DNA of 64,000 nucleotides from contig NC_030826.1 in the NCBI RefSeq assembly GCF_001704415.2, positions 28,515,324 to 28,579,323 of the forward strand, written 5' to 3'. The translations under genes and the position numbers were made by a program. Positions 34,195-46,122 of this stretch are shown piece by piece (position 1 is the stretch's first letter; the number at the start of each line of letters is the position of its first letter). The notes under the pieces are model-generated. The model did not search any database, was not told where the DNA came from, and was given only the letters and a program-made list of their open reading frames with translations. The stretch comes from Capra hircus (taxonomy: Eukaryota > Chordata > Mammalia > Artiodactyla > Bovidae).

Positions 34195-34715
34195 GGAATA
34201 AAGCTATGACAAACCTAGACAGTGTATTAAAAAGGAGAGACATCACTTTGCTGATAAAGATCCGTCTAGTCAAAGCTATGGTTTTTCCAGTAGTTATGTA
34301 CAGGTGTGAGAGTTGGACCATAAAGAAGGCTGCATGCCAAAGAATTGATGCTTTCAAACTGTGGTGCTGAAGAAGACTCCCAAGAGTCCCCTGGACAGCA
34401 AGGAGATCACACCAGTCAATTTTAAAGGAAATCAACCCAGAATATTCACTGGAAGAACTGATGCTGAAGCTGAAGATACAATACATGGGCCACCTGATGC
34501 AAACAGCTGACTCACTGGAAAAGACCCTGATGCTGGGAAAGATTGATGGCAGGAGGAGACAGGGCAACAGAGGATGAGATGGTTGGATAGCATCACCAAT
34601 TCAATGCATATGAACTTGGGCAAACTCCAGGAGATAGTGAGGGACAGGGAAGCCAGGCATGCTGCAGTCTATGGGGCTGCAAAGAGTCCAACACGATTTA
34701 GTGACTGGACAACAA
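34195..34715 (+). repeat. BovB LINE 3' portion
   Basis: From AAAGCTATGACAAACCTAGA through GTTTTTCCAGTAGTTATGTA (reverse transcriptase C-terminus) to GTCCAACACGATTTAGTGAC. Several stops interrupt the frame. Confidence 0.92.
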
Positions 34716-35874
34716 GAATCTTTTACAAACATGCTTAAGAGATCTATTCTGGAATATTCACCAGTGAAATGGTATAATGTCTAGGAATTGCTTAAGAAAT
34801 AATCCCGGGGACGGGAAGGTGGGTAGACATATAGATGAAACAAGATGGGCTATGAGTTGATAACTGCTGAAACAACTGATGGGTCAGATGGAATCATTAG
34901 CCTACTCTCTCACTTTCATATGTTTGAAACTGCCAACAGCAAAAAGTTACCAACATTTTAGCGAGCAAATAAAACCAAGGAACATTCTTAAGAACGGCAA
35001 TCTCGGGCCCCTTGACTGAGCACATGGCAAGAGCCCCAAGGGCTGAGGCTGTGTCTTCTTTCCCTATGGTTTTGCCCCACTTCTGAGCCCAACTGGTGGA
35101 ACAGATCAAGTATTTGATCAATGTCTTTAAACCAAGGAATGACCACAGAGGGCCCTCTAGGTCTATGGAAGAAATAAAGACAGTCTCTGCTACATATGTA
35201 TGGAGCGACTTCTGGTCAACACTAGCCAGCCCTCTGAGTTGAGGTAGCAGAAAAAGTAGCTGAGGCTGTGTTGTCCAGTGCCCAGAGAGGAGCGATGGAA
35301 ATTCCCACATCTGACATACAGGAACTTTCCCTGGAGAAGGGGAAGTAAGAAACGAATGAGGAGAAGATGAGGTTAAGCTGGGTAAAGTTAATCACTACAT
35401 TGGAAAGACTCTTAGAGCAAGTTCTAAGAACAGATGTTTTTGTTTAAAGATTTTGGGGGAAGGAATCTTGGTCTAGGTGGCAGCTGCAAGAAAGGGTATC
35501 TTGAAAGAGAGCTGTCTGTGATGTTATGAATCCAGGGGTTCAAAGATGAGCCACTTGGATGATGCCAAGGTACACCACAGCCCTGCCAGTCACTTTCCCC
35601 ACCACTATTTCAACGGAAATACTTACAAGACCTAAAAACACAGAAACCCATAACTCATCCACAGTCTTCTGCTAGAATCAAGAAACAACATCTGTAGACT
35701 ATGGTAAGAAGAGTTGGAGCTAATTAAAAGCCCCAGCAACAGAGACCTCCTGGGGAAAGGCTAAGTGATACACCTTCTTCCAGGTCCGCCATCCACCACC
35801 TGACTCAGAGACAAAGGTCTTTACCGACCAAAAAGGCAGTTTCCCTTGTTTTATCTCAGGGATTTGGGGGCGAT
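34716..35874. other. Unique intron sequence
   Basis: No repeat or exon recognised. Confidence 0.45.
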
Positions 35875-35995
35875 GGGCATGGGGTAGGGGTGCTGTGCCA
35901 CATAACTTGCAGGGTCTTAGTTCCCCAACCAGGGATGGAACTTGGACCCCGGCAGTGAAAGCACCAAGTCCTAACCTCTGGACCACCAGGAATGA
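35875..35995 (-). repeat. CHR-type tRNA SINE (partial)
   Basis: Antisense GGGTCTTAGTTCCCCAACCA, GGGATGGAACTTGGACCCCG and CCTCTGGACCACCAGGAATG. Confidence 0.82.
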
Positions 35996-37583
35996 TCCAG
36001 TTACCGTTATCACCTCACCCATCTTCTGCCAAATGCCCATTTGTGCTTCAAATTATAGCCAGGAAGCATAGAAACTGAGGCCGTCTAACTGGCAGTAAGG
36101 AGGCTTAGCCTCCAGATCAGGAAAGGAAGGCATTCATTGCCTTGAGTCTAAGCTCCACCAGAAACCTGTTATTTTAGGATGATTTTCCAAGTGTTTTCTA
36201 AAGGTCAACGCAAGTACAGAAAGGCTAACAGATGCCACAGGCAAAGTTAGAAATGACCCTTCGTGGTTCTGTAGTGCAGGCCTGGCCAGGAAGCATGGCC
36301 ATGGCAATCTCAGCACGCATATCCCCAAGGTTCTTGAGGCAGAGAAAAGGGTAATGAGGGTTTCACGTAAAGAGAACTTCTGTTTTTGCGCTCATCCTTG
36401 AAAAGACAGCTTGCTCGGAAAGCAAGGAAGGATAGAGCATTTCAAAACACAAAGGGAAGAGCAGAAAAACATTCTGACCTGTACTAAGTGCTCCTCTCCT
36501 CCATTCCTTCACTCCCCAACCCCACCCCACGAACCCCAAAGGCCAGCCGGCTTCCAAAGGGTGGGCATCTTAGCGAGGATGCTCTCACTGTGGGAGACTC
36601 AACACACTTACATGCAGCATCCTCTCACACCCAGCCCACAGCAATTTCTGAATGAGGCACCTTGGCAGTGGCAGAGATAACTCCTCTTGACTGAAAACAG
36701 CTTTTCTTGGCAAAAAAAAAAAAAAACAATGCCCAGAAACTTCATGAGTATTAGCCAAGACATTCCTTTCAGGAACCATGAATCCTGAAAAGTAAATCAC
36801 TGCAAATGAACAGCTGGGCTACGTGCAAGGCTGCACTGTTCTCAGCTTCTTCACTTTGCTTCAGACATGATAACGGGTGAAATACCATGGAAATAAAGTG
36901 ATTCAGGAGGACCAGGACTTCATATGCTAGATAATTTCACTGTGAAAACAGAGTTCAAAATAGAGTTAGACTTCTGCTTCTGGACAAGAGGGGCTGACAG
37001 GGAGCAGATTTACTTCTGGCCCCAAACAAACAGAAAACAAAACAATACACAAAACCACAGGCAAAATATACAAAACAACAGTTTCAAGATGCAGATGTCA
37101 GGAAAGGAAGGGCGGTGATCCCTGAGATCTGGGAGACAAACGAGAGGAGCTCAGTTCCAGATCACTGGCTTGAGAGTCCCAGGCCATGGCGTGGGGAAGG
37201 TAGATCTCAGGTGGCACTCAGCAGTCTTCCCAGATTGAGGAGAATCCAAAAAAGGAAAAACAGGTCAAGGTGGCTCAAGTATACAGGGCACAGTACCAGA
37301 AAGCAGAGGGTTGTGCAGGGAGAAAATGGGAGATTTGCACGGGATCCACCCTGAGACTTCAGGCAAGTGATGATCAGGACACATGTGTGAGGAAATTGAC
37401 TGAGGCCGGGGAAAGAACCACCTGAAAACCTTAGAGGGAATAACCCTCTGAGTCCACAGGAACTGGACATAAGACATAACCAATCAAAAGACGTAACTCC
37501 TAATCCCCACTCAACAGGTCATCGCATATCACAGAGAGTACACAAAATCGTTCTGGCACAGAAGTGAGGGAGATAACCTCTGG
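35996..37583. other. Intron sequence, little recognised
   Basis: 36905-37560 (for example CTTCTGCTTCTGGACAAGAG, GAAAACAAAACAATACACAA) could be an old L1 5' region, but support is weak. No exon. Confidence 0.35.
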
Positions 37584-37938
37584 CCTGGAGTCTGCAAACG
37601 TTTTCTACAAAGGGCCAGACGGCAAACATTTTGGGCTTTGTGGTTCGTCTGATCTCTGTTGCAGCTGCCCCAACCCTATTTTCATCATAGGAAAGCATCG
37701 GTCAGTAATACATAAATGAATGAGTATGGCGGTGCTCTCATAAAACTTTAATTATGAACACTACACTTTTGAGTATTACACAGTCGTTTTTTTTTTTTTA
37801 ACAAGTCATGAAATATTCTTTTTGGGGCTCCTTTCAATCGTTTAAAAATGGAAAAACCATTTTTAGCTTGCAGACCATACAAAACCAGGTGGTGGGCCAG
37901 ATGTGGTCCTCAGGCCATGGTTTGCTGACCCATGCTCT
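37584..37938. mobile_element. hAT-type non-autonomous DNA transposon
   Basis: The left end GTCTGCAAACGTTTTCTACA then AAGGGCCAGACGGCAAACAT, the middle TAAAACTTTAATTATGAACA and the right end GGGCCAGATGTGGTCCTCAG, GGTTTGCTGACCC form the inverted-end layout of a common mammalian hAT element (GGGTTGGCAAACTTTTTCTG...GTTTGCCGACCCC). About 90 bp around 37770-37870 look inserted or diverged. Confidence 0.65.
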
Positions 37939-38084
37939 AGAATAAACACTGCTCTGGTCCACCTGGCAAAGCAAGACCCAAATAACTGCATCCCAGGAGA
38001 GGGAAAAAAGAAAATCTCAAGAATATTTTTAGAAAGAAATATCTAGTAACCAAACCAAGAAAAACTCACATCTGGCTTTCAAAT

Positions 38085-39330
38085 GAATTATTTCTTCCAT
38101 AAGATTAGAAACAAGGCAAGAATGTCTGCTTTCATCATTCCAACACTGTACTGGAGGTTGTAGCAAGTGTAATAAGGCAAGAAAGAAAAATAAAAGGCAT
38201 GCAGATTGAAATAAAGACACAAAGCTACACCAATTAAAAGACAAAGCCAGGGTAGATCAAAAATTCAACTACATGTGGCCTCGAAGAACCCCACTTTGAA
38301 TATAAAGAAACCTCACTTTAAATATGGATTAAAAGCAAATGAATGGAGAAAGATAAACCACAGTAATAGTCATCAAAAGAAAGCAAGAGTTGCTACATTA
38401 ATTTCAGACAGAGCAGACTTCAAAGCAAGTAAAGCTATCAAGGGTAAAAAAGGGTATTATGTAATAAGGGGGTCAATTCTCCAAGACAACATAGCAATCC
38501 TTAATGTGTACATACCTAACAACTGAGCATCACACTATATGAAGCAAAAAAAAAAAAGATAAAAATGCAAGGAGAAACAGATAAAGCCAGTGAAAAAAGC
38601 TGGCTGAAAACTCAACATTCAAAAAACTAAGATCATGGCATCTGGTCCCATCGCTTCATGACAAATAGATGGGGAAACAATGGAAACAGCGAGACTTTGT
38701 TTTCTTGGGCTCCAAAATCACTGCTGATGGTGACTGCAGCCATGAAATTAAAAGATGCTACTCCTTGGAAGAAAAGCTACGACTGACCTAGACAGCATAT
38801 TAAAAAGCAAAGACATCACTTTGCCAACAAAGGTCCATCTAGTCAAAGCTATGGTTTTTCCAGTAGTCATGTATGGATGTGAGAGTTGGGCCATAAAGAA
38901 AGCTGAGTGCTGAAGAACTGATGCTTTTGAACTGTGGTGTTGGAGAAGACTCTTGAGAGACCCGTGGACAGCAAGGAAATCAAACCAGTCAATCCTAAAG
39001 GAAATCAGTTCTGAATAGTCACTGGAAGGACTGATGCTGAAACTCCAATACTTTGGCCACCTGATGCAAAGAGCTGACTCATTGGAAAAGACCCTGATGC
39101 TGGGAAAGATTGAGGGCAGGAGGAGAGGTGGGTGACAGAGGATGAGATGGCTGGATGGAATCACCGACTCAATGGACATGAGTCTGAGCAAGCTCCGGGA
39201 GTTGGTGATAGACAGGGAGGCCTGGCATGCTGCAGTCCATGGGGTCACAAAGAGCTGGACACAACTGAGTGACTGAAACTACTATCATAATTGGAGACTT
39301 CTACACTCCTCTCAGAAATGGACAGATCTG
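38085..39330 (+). repeat. Rearranged L1 fragments split by BovB
   Basis: 38085-38225 resembles the L1 reverse transcriptase segment (AAGATTAGAAACAAGGCAAG...AATAAAAGGCATGCAGATTG). 38340-38585 translates to L1 endonuclease-like sequence (QKKARVATLISDRADFK; ILQDNIAILNVYIPNN). 39291-39330 continues the endonuclease (LLSEMDRSGR). Endonuclease normally precedes reverse transcriptase, so the order is permuted. BovB 38589-39280 interrupts. Confidence 0.6.
38589..39280 (+). repeat. BovB LINE 3' portion inside L1
   Basis: AAAGCTGGCTGAAAACTCAA, ATCATGGCATCTGGTCCCAT, CAGTAGTCATGTATGGATGT and GAGCTGGACACAACTGAGTG. About 690 bp, frame broken. A target-site duplication could not be defined. Confidence 0.92.
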
Positions 39331-39605
39331 GCAGAGAGTTAAATTCAATACCAGATTTATCCCTAAGTAGTTCATGTTTTTTTGGTCTCTTATTAATGAC
39401 ATTTATACCTTCCTACTCCTGGCAGTGGCTAGTATATAAAAATACAAATGATTTTTGTATACTGATCTTGGATCACGCAACCTTGCTAAACTCACTAATT
39501 AATAGTTTTGCGGTAGGATTTTCTATACTTGGGTAGACTCTGTAGGATTTTCTATACAAATGGTCAATGCCATCTGTGGATAAAAAAGGTTTTACTTTTT
39601 TTTTT
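39331..39605 (-). repeat. L1 ORF2 fragment, antisense
   Basis: CACGCAACCTTGCTAAACTC and GATTTTCTATACAAATGGTC complement the L1 reverse transcriptase region around the FADD motif. It abuts the sense endonuclease fragment, giving an inversion. Confidence 0.6.
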
Positions 39606-40420
39606 AAAGAGACTTGTTTTTTACAGCAGTTTTAAGTACACTGCAAAATTGAGAGGAGGGTACAAAGAGTTTCCATATAGCTCTTTCCCCACACATGCAG
39701 AGCAAAACATACGTCAACATGTAAATGTATATGCAGACTGTTGTCAATTTATACAAGGGATTACTACTCTGTGATGTTAGAGAACAAAATACTGACCCAT
39801 GGAACAATGTGGATGAATCTTAAGATAATTACCCTGAGATAAAGAAGCCAGACCACCCCACCCCTGAACTCACAAAGAACCCATATTGTATGAGTCCATT
39901 TATACAGAATTAGAGAAAACAGAAACGATTTTATAGCAACACAAAGCTATCTGGGTATGTGGGGAGGACAACAGTAAGAATTACCAACAGAAATGAAGAA
40001 AACTATCAGGAGTAATGATTATGCTTATTATCTGGATTGTAGAGATGGTTTCAAAGGTGTATGTATATGTCAAAGCTTAATGAATCATACAGTTCATATA
40101 TGTGCTATTTATGATGTCAGCTAGACCTACATAAAGCTGTGTTTCAAACAGAATTAGCAGGAGTAACATCTGCAACACTGACATCAAAAAATGTCTATCA
40201 TACATATTAAGTAAAAAAAGCTGTAGAAATATCTATATTATGATCTCACTTATGCAAAACATACATGTGCTTATACTGAATATATAGTATGCATGCATGT
40301 ACATACAGAAAAAAGCCTGAGGAAATATATATTGTTAATCTGTTTACAGTTTGAGATCGGAAGAACAATACAGAAAAAGCTTTTCATTTTATATATCCCT
40401 ATATTGTTTGAATGTTGTAT
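39606..40420. repeat. Old L1M-like fragments
   Basis: 39620-39670 (TTTACAGCAGTTTTAAGTAC, CTGCAAAATTGAGAGGAGGG), 39790-40135 (ATGTGGATGAATCTTAAGAT) and 40150-40330 read like highly diverged L1 3' sequence in mixed orientation. Confidence 0.45.
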
Positions 40421-40523
40421 AACAATCATGCATTACTTCTGAAATTAACAGAAGAAGTTAGCAGGTTTAAAAGCCAGCTGGGTAAGATGAACTTGAAAGT
40501 AAAAGCCAAACTAACTTATATAC

Positions 40524-40547
40524 AAAAAAAAAAAAAAAAAAAAAAAA
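40524..40547. repeat. Poly-A tract
   Basis: About 23 consecutive A following CTTATATACA, probably the tail of a decayed retroelement. Confidence 0.85.
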
Positions 40548-40866
40548 TGGAGCCTTTTCTTTGGAGAATGAGCCCTAATCATGGAGAGGAGGAAGAGGCC
40601 CATGCCTCGAGTCACCTGGGATGACCAGACTCCGAGCTGCACTCTGTCCCTCTCCCAGGAGAGAATCCCTACTTCCACCAGCTACCTGGATGGATGACAG
40701 CATCTGTCTAATCCCCAGGTACCCTGAGGCACAGAAGCGCCAAGAGCTCTCTGAGACCAACCGTTTTCCCTCCGATTTTCAATGGGTATTGGGAACATCC
40801 GAGGCTATGGTAAAAAAAAAAAACCCAACCGGATTTCTGAGCCCACGCCCTTGGGGTATTTGGTAC

Positions 40867-40991
40867 CTTGGATAATTTTCTGCTGCTGTTGCCGGATTTC
40901 ATCAAAACCCAAGCCTCTGGTCTCCTCCGGCTCCTCCAAGAGCCAAGGGTTGGGTGCTCCTCGCTTGGCCCCTCCAGTCATCAGGCTGGAC
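40867..40991 (-). CDS. STX8: STX8 internal coding exon (about residues 108-150), linker and SNARE start
   Basis: This 125-bp exon completes an arginine codon with one base, reads 41 codons, and ends with the first base of a glutamate codon. The translation starts SSLMTGGAKRGAPNPW and continues with EEPEETRGLGFDEIRQQQQ then KIIQ, closely matching recalled human STX8 residues 109-149. The human version as recalled has SEE where TGG stands here and F where the second L of WLLEEPEE stands. The RQQQQKII stretch is the start of the SNARE coiled coil (about residue 145 onward). The acceptor is a clear pyrimidine tract ending CTTCTTCTTAG (40992 upward). The donor is AAG/GTACCA, with C rather than G at the fifth intron base. 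The phase (2 in, 1 out) joins exactly to the exons at 57745-57855 and 29535-29627. Skipping it would shift the frame. Confidence 0.96.
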
Positions 40992-40999
40992 CTAAGAAG

Positions 41000-41911
41000 A
41001 AGATTGAATGCGTTACATAGCTCAAAAAATCCAGCTCGGCCGCAAATCGCTCCCACGGGGGCAGAGGGGGCCAGCCTCGCATGCTTTGAAAATTCATTTC
41101 GACCGCAATTTATTGCATCCTTGGTTTATGCCAGCAACTGTGTTCAGGGCTGGAAGAGATACGAGGATGAATAAGGCCCGAGCCTGGTCCCCAGGAGAAT
41201 TACAGCTTGTGAAGGAGACTGTGGCGACACTTAATACTCTTACTAATCCTCCATGATATATTTGAGTCAATAATCATAAGTGAGGGTCTTAAATTTCAGA
41301 AAATCAAGGCCAAATGGAAGTGGCCTTTCTATTGAGACAAAGTTTGTCTCACGGGCTAGGTGGCACCAAAGGCACAAATATTATTTCTCAAGAAGATATA
41401 ATGTTGCCGTGACAGCTTATAGCATAAAAAATGACCGCTGAATTCCTTATTAGAGGGAATCTGGCTACTCACAGAGAGAAACACATGTAGGTTTCAAAAC
41501 CAATTCAATGAATACAACCGAGCATTTATAACACAAATTCTGAATTATCCGTCTTAATCTTGACTCCCTCTCGTAACCCACACGGCTCCTGGGATATTAT
41601 GTATGAACCGTTGCAAACACGAGTGCCAAAAACCAGGATGGTGGGTCAGAGGTGGATAAAGTAAACTTGAAGTGCATTTATCACCATGCTCTTCCTTTCA
41701 AATTAGCATGCTGCACCCGAGTGGTCAGCAGACTCCTCGAAAGTTAATGCTGGACTGTCTCACTTGCAGCCCTTGCCACACATAGAGCATAATTTTAAAA
41801 ATTCTTAGGGGGGAAAAATATAAGAAAATTATCTTAGTATTCTCAAAATCAGACAATTTGAATCAGAGCCTTCAGTAGTTAAAATCTAGTTTTAAAATAC
41901 CTATCAGAGGA
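41000..41911. other. Intron upstream of the STX8 exon
   Basis: 41090-41215 (CAGCAACTGTGTTCAGGGCT...GATGAATAAGGC...GGAGAATTACAGCTTGTGAAGGAG) resembles an old L2/CORE-SINE-type fragment. The rest is unrecognised. Confidence 0.4.
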
Positions 41912-42228
41912 GCTTCCTTGGTGGCTCAGTGATAAAGAATCTGCCTGCTAAAGCAGGTTTGATTCCTGATCCGGGAAGATCCCACAGACTTGTGGGGGCA
42001 ACTAAGGCCAGGCGCTACAACCACTGAGCCTGTGCTCTAAGAGAGCTTAGGGCTGCGACTACAGAAGCCCGAGCACCCTGGAGCCGGTGCTCCACAACAA
42101 GAGAAGCCAGTGCAGCTGAGAAGCTCACACGCTGGAATGACAGCGTAGTCCCCACTCTCTGCAACTCGAGAAAGCTCTTGATGCAACGATGACCCAGCAC
42201 AACCAAAAACAAATAAATAAAATTAGGT
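41912..42228 (+). repeat. CHR-type tRNA SINE (long copy)
   Basis: Head TTCCTTGGTGGCTCAGTGAT, B-box-like GGTTTGATTCCTGATC, body CTGGAGCCGGTGCTCCACAA and tail CCAAAAACAAATAAATAAAA. Confidence 0.85.
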
Positions 42229-43389
42229 ACTAGGAAAAAAATTTTCAAACCTGTTGGAGAATTAAAGTACAACACAGGCACAATTTAATATTAATATCAA
42301 ACACACATCAACCACCAGACATACAGCACAGACCTCCCAGGGCTAAATTCAGTCCTGCAGAAGTCCTAAACGCTGGAAGAACTGTCTGATCTCACTTCCA
42401 CACAGTTCAAGAAAAAAGCAATAGTAAACTATAATGCAGTTTCCCAAAGTGGTAATTGGTCCCTAATGCCTTCTTTCTAAGCTGACTCCAAATTTTTGGT
42501 TCAGTTTCTCGAGGCTGAACTATCACTTTCTCCCTCTTCCCCTCCCCTTTGCCCTCTCCCTTGTGTGTCTGTACTTTGTTGATGCCTTGAATCTGTTGGG
42601 AAGTTCAACGAATGATGGATATGACTTTACTAACAAGAGTAGGTAAAATATCAAGTGCCACTGTGGGCGGGAGACTTGATTTTCTTTTCATTATCACGTG
42701 CTAAAACCTAACATTTAGGATAGATGCCTATTAGTACTATTCCGGGTAAGAAAGTAAGTCTATGAAAAATCTTAAATCTTAGAGTTTAAGGAGTTTACAA
42801 TCAAATGGAAAAGAGAAACTAACCACACGTGAAGGAACTCTTAAATGAAAGAAGAGAACAGCCAGCCCTGCATCCCTGGGCAATTCCAATAACCTCTTCA
42901 GCCTGGTTTTCTCAGCCACAAGACAAGCAAACCAAGTGGGTCAGTGGTTTTCAGCCTCCACTCCAGCCCCACTCTGGAGAAGCACGCCACCCTCACTGGC
43001 GGTGGGGTTGGCAGGTGAGCGGGAAAGACTCATGTTGGAGGTGGAGGCAGGTATTCTTCATAATCCTGCAGAAGACGTCTTTATATCTTTGGAAATCACT
43101 GAATTCGAAGACCTTTAAGATCTTTTAAGATTTAAGACCTTTAAGAGTCTTTAAGATCCTTTCCGTTTTAATGGAAGTTTTTCTCATTATAGCTAAATTC
43201 CACAAAGAACAGAGGAAAAAAAGACAACTTCCCCACAAAGCCCATTCTCCTCTGCCCCATTTTTCCCAATTTCAGTTCAAGACGACCACAGAATCACCAT
43301 CAGCTCAGGCCCAAACCTTTGAACCAACTTTGACTCTCTGGTGCCTCACAGCATTGAGTCCACTAGCAAATCCTTCGAAACATACCTAA
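42229..43389. other. Unique intron sequence
   Basis: No family recognised. A local imperfect tandem built on ACCTTTAAGA / TCTTTTAAGA occupies about 43110-43158. Confidence 0.4.
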
Positions 43390-43990
43390 AATCCTGCTTC
43401 TCCTCTGCTCCTGCCCCTGGCACTTCCGCCTCCTGCTTCTGCTCCCACCCTCCACAATCTACTCCCCACCAGCTGCCAGAGCCACCACCGTAGATAATGT
43501 TTCTTCTGCCACAGCCTCTCGGTGTCTTCCCATCACCCTTCACATAAAATGCAACATCTTTAACCCATGACATTAGCTCCTTTGTCATTTCTAGGACACA
43601 CTGAGCTCACTCCTACCTCAGGGCCTTTGCATCTGCTACCTCCCCCGCCCCCTGCCACAGCTAAGGCTCTCGTCACCCATGATGGTCATGCGGCCTTGTT
43701 CTCTGGCTCATTCTACTCTGCTCAAATGTCGTGTCCTCAGAGAAGCTGCCCCGACGGCTCCCTCTAAGACAGTACCCTTCCCTGTAACTTCTGGGCTCTC
43801 CTCCTCCTCGGCCTGCCTTGTTTTTCTTTACAGCGCTGAAACAGCCAGCAATTGTATGCTACACATTTATTTTCCTGTCTCCCACTCTGCATGGTAAGCT
43901 CCAAAGAGTAGGGACTGTCTTATTCATCACTATATCCTCAGTGCCTGGCAGAATAGGCACTGGAGAAAAACAAACAAACAAAAAAAGTTG
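43390..43990 (+). repeat. L2 LINE 3' region
   Basis: Successive L2 landmarks appear: CACTCCTACCTCAGGGCCTT then TGCATCTGC; CTCAAATGTCGTGTCCTCAG; GTAGGGACTGTCTTATTCAT; TCAGTGCCTGGCAGAATAGG. Divergent but continuous for 600 bp. Confidence 0.82.
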
Positions 43991-44089
43991 AATGAGTTAA
44001 TTTATTCAGCAAAACCCACAACTGAATGAATGAAATCAGTAAGACGAGAAGCTAGGCAAGTGTAACCTAACACAGCGGCCCTGTGTGCT

Positions 44090-44295
44090 GCCATTTCAGT
44101 GGCATTTCACAAACATGATCTCATCCGAATCGTTGAACAGGCCTGTGTATAAGTCAGAGCAGGTATTATGACAAGAAAAATCAAGGTAAAGAGACATCAT
44201 GTCACTTTCTCAAGGTCACATGCTTCATGACAGAGCTAAAGTTCAACCCACATCTTCTGACTCCAAATCCAAATGCCTTTCTTTCTACCATCTCA
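44090..44295 (-). repeat. MIR SINE remnant
   Basis: CATTTCACAAACATGATCTC, CAGGTATTATGACAAG, TCTCAAGGTCACATGCTTCA and TCTGACTCCAAATCCAAATG match antisense MIR. Confidence 0.7.
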
Positions 44296-44982
44296 GCGAA
44301 GGTTTCATGATGGGCAAGGAGACCCCACACAGGTAAGGTTGAGTTTTATGAGGATCTCATGGAAACACACCCCCGGAAAGGATAACAACATGAATAAATG
44401 ATTTCTCAGCAGAAAACATGTGCCATCTACATGCCCAGGATGAAAGTGGGGAGGAGGTGAGATACGGAGGAAGGGGGGCCTGGGTCTAGTAGACTTGCTT
44501 CCAAGGTAGGCGGCGAGAGGGAGCCTCCACGTCTTCCAGCCTCACACTTCCACAATCTTGTGATCACAGCTTTCCACTGGCTGTCCCTCATTCTATAAAT
44601 CCTCAGGCCTTCTTTCCTGTTCACAGCCAGACTTCCTTTAAGAATGGCCCAGGCTCACCAGCTCTGCTTCCTGACCCTCAGGATTCACTCTTCAGCCCAG
44701 GATCCGACTCCACCTCCGGAGCTCTGCTAAGACTCTTCTCACCAGTAACCTCCTTGCTGCTAAAGCCTCATCCGTTTTCACTCTGCTGGTCCTCCAGGCC
44801 TCACTGGCCACTGGTCACTGCTGACCGTCTTCCCTTACCCAGGAAAGCCCTCCTCCCTCGGCTCCTTTCACACCCCTCTCTCCCACAGCATGTCCTCTAA
44901 CTTGCAGGTGCCTCTTCTTCCATCTACCCTTTAAATAGTGGTGTGCCTCAGGGATTCTCTTTAGATCTTCTCTTCTGGCTGT

Positions 44983-45246
44983 GGAGAAGGCAATGGCACC
45001 CCATTCCAGTACTCTTCCCTGGAAAATTCCATGGACGGAGGAGCCTGGTGGGCTGCAGTCCATGGGGTCGCAAAGAGTCGGACACGACTGAGCGACTTCA
45101 CTTTCACTTTTATGCATTGGAGAAGGAAATGGCAACCCACTCCACTGTTCTTGCCTGGAGAACCCCAGGAACGGGAGAGGCTGGTGGGCTGCCATCTATG
45201 GGGTCGCACAGAGTCGGACACAACTGAAGTGACTTGGTGGCAGCAG
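44983..45246 (+). repeat. Bov-A2 SINE with 11-bp target-site duplication
   Basis: Two A units separated by a CACTTT-type linker and a short GCAGCAG end. CTTCTGGCTGT at 44972-44982 is repeated exactly at 45247-45257. Confidence 0.95.
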
Positions 45247-45994
45247 CTTCTGGCTGTATCGTCTCTCTGGGCTGTGTTATCTGTTCCTGTGGTTTCGGGC
45301 TGTAGGGACAGACACTAGTGGTGCTTAGACCATGGACCTACACCAACACAAATGCAGTCAGTCATGGTTCATTCCCTTCACCATGGTGGTGGATTCTTAC
45401 TTGGGGGCCCCCTGCCCTAGCAGGGCACAATCAGAATCTGGGAGTGGGGAAGGAATGGCACATAAACAGATCAAAGCAAAAAAAGAAAAGAAAAAACCAC
45501 ATATCAAAATCTAGGCAAAGCAGGTCCCTCAACTGTTTGAATCTTTTCAAATTTCTCTGTACCCACAACATCTCCCTACCAGCTCGCTCTCTCTGCATTA
45601 ACAGCTTTTCCTTTAGGAATCTCCAGCTGAGAACTCCACTCCAAATTCAACACACCCAAAGTCAAATCCACTTCTTTCACCCCATAAGCAGTTTCTTCTT
45701 CCATCCTCTCTGTTTAGCAGCATGGCTGCCTTCCCGAGTCACCTGGACCGTTTTCCTTTCTTCCCACCCCTGGCCACATTTCATCAACTCCCAAGGCCTC
45801 TGCAGGAGGTGGCCCTCAAGCCCATGCCCTGTGTCCATCCATGTTGCTGCTGCCTCAGCTCGGAAAAGCACCATCTCTCCCGTAGAAGATGCTCATGGCC
45901 TCTGACTGGCCCCCTTGCTCCCAGTCACCCCCATTCAAATCATCTTACATTCTGCTGCCACAGTGATCTTTCTAAAACAGATTTCTCCTATTTT

Positions 45995-46122
45995 TTTATT
46001 TTTGGCTGCACCACTTAGCATGTGGGATCTTAGTTCCCCAACCAAGGATCAAACCAGTGCCCCCTGCATTGGAAGTGTGCAGTCTTAACCACTGGACTGC
46101 CAAGGGAAGTCCCAAGAGCTTG
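45995..46122 (-). repeat. CHR-type tRNA SINE inside L2
   Basis: Antisense: GGCTGCACCACTTAGCATGT, GGATCTTAGTTCCCCAACCA, GGACTGCCAAGGGAAGTCC. CCTATTTT at 45987-45994 is repeated at 46123-46130. Confidence 0.87.

Larger units (their letters stand above)
29628..40866 (-). other. STX8: STX8 intron, 11,239 bp
   Basis: This is a complete phase-1 intron between the exons at 40867-40991 and 29535-29627. It starts GTACCA and ends TTTCAG on the minus strand. It carries old L1M fragments, a mariner miniature element, an LTR split by BovB, two further BovB copies and CHR SINEs. Confidence 0.94.

Noticed and set aside
38748..39248. A 166-residue antisense open frame, and similar ones at 21226-21678 and 34178-34567
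   Set aside because: These are antisense readings of BovB 3' ends, which recur with the same sequence at every BovB copy.
45318..45905. A 195-residue open frame on the plus strand
   Set aside because: It lies in L2-derived and flanking sequence; the residue composition is that of translated repeat.
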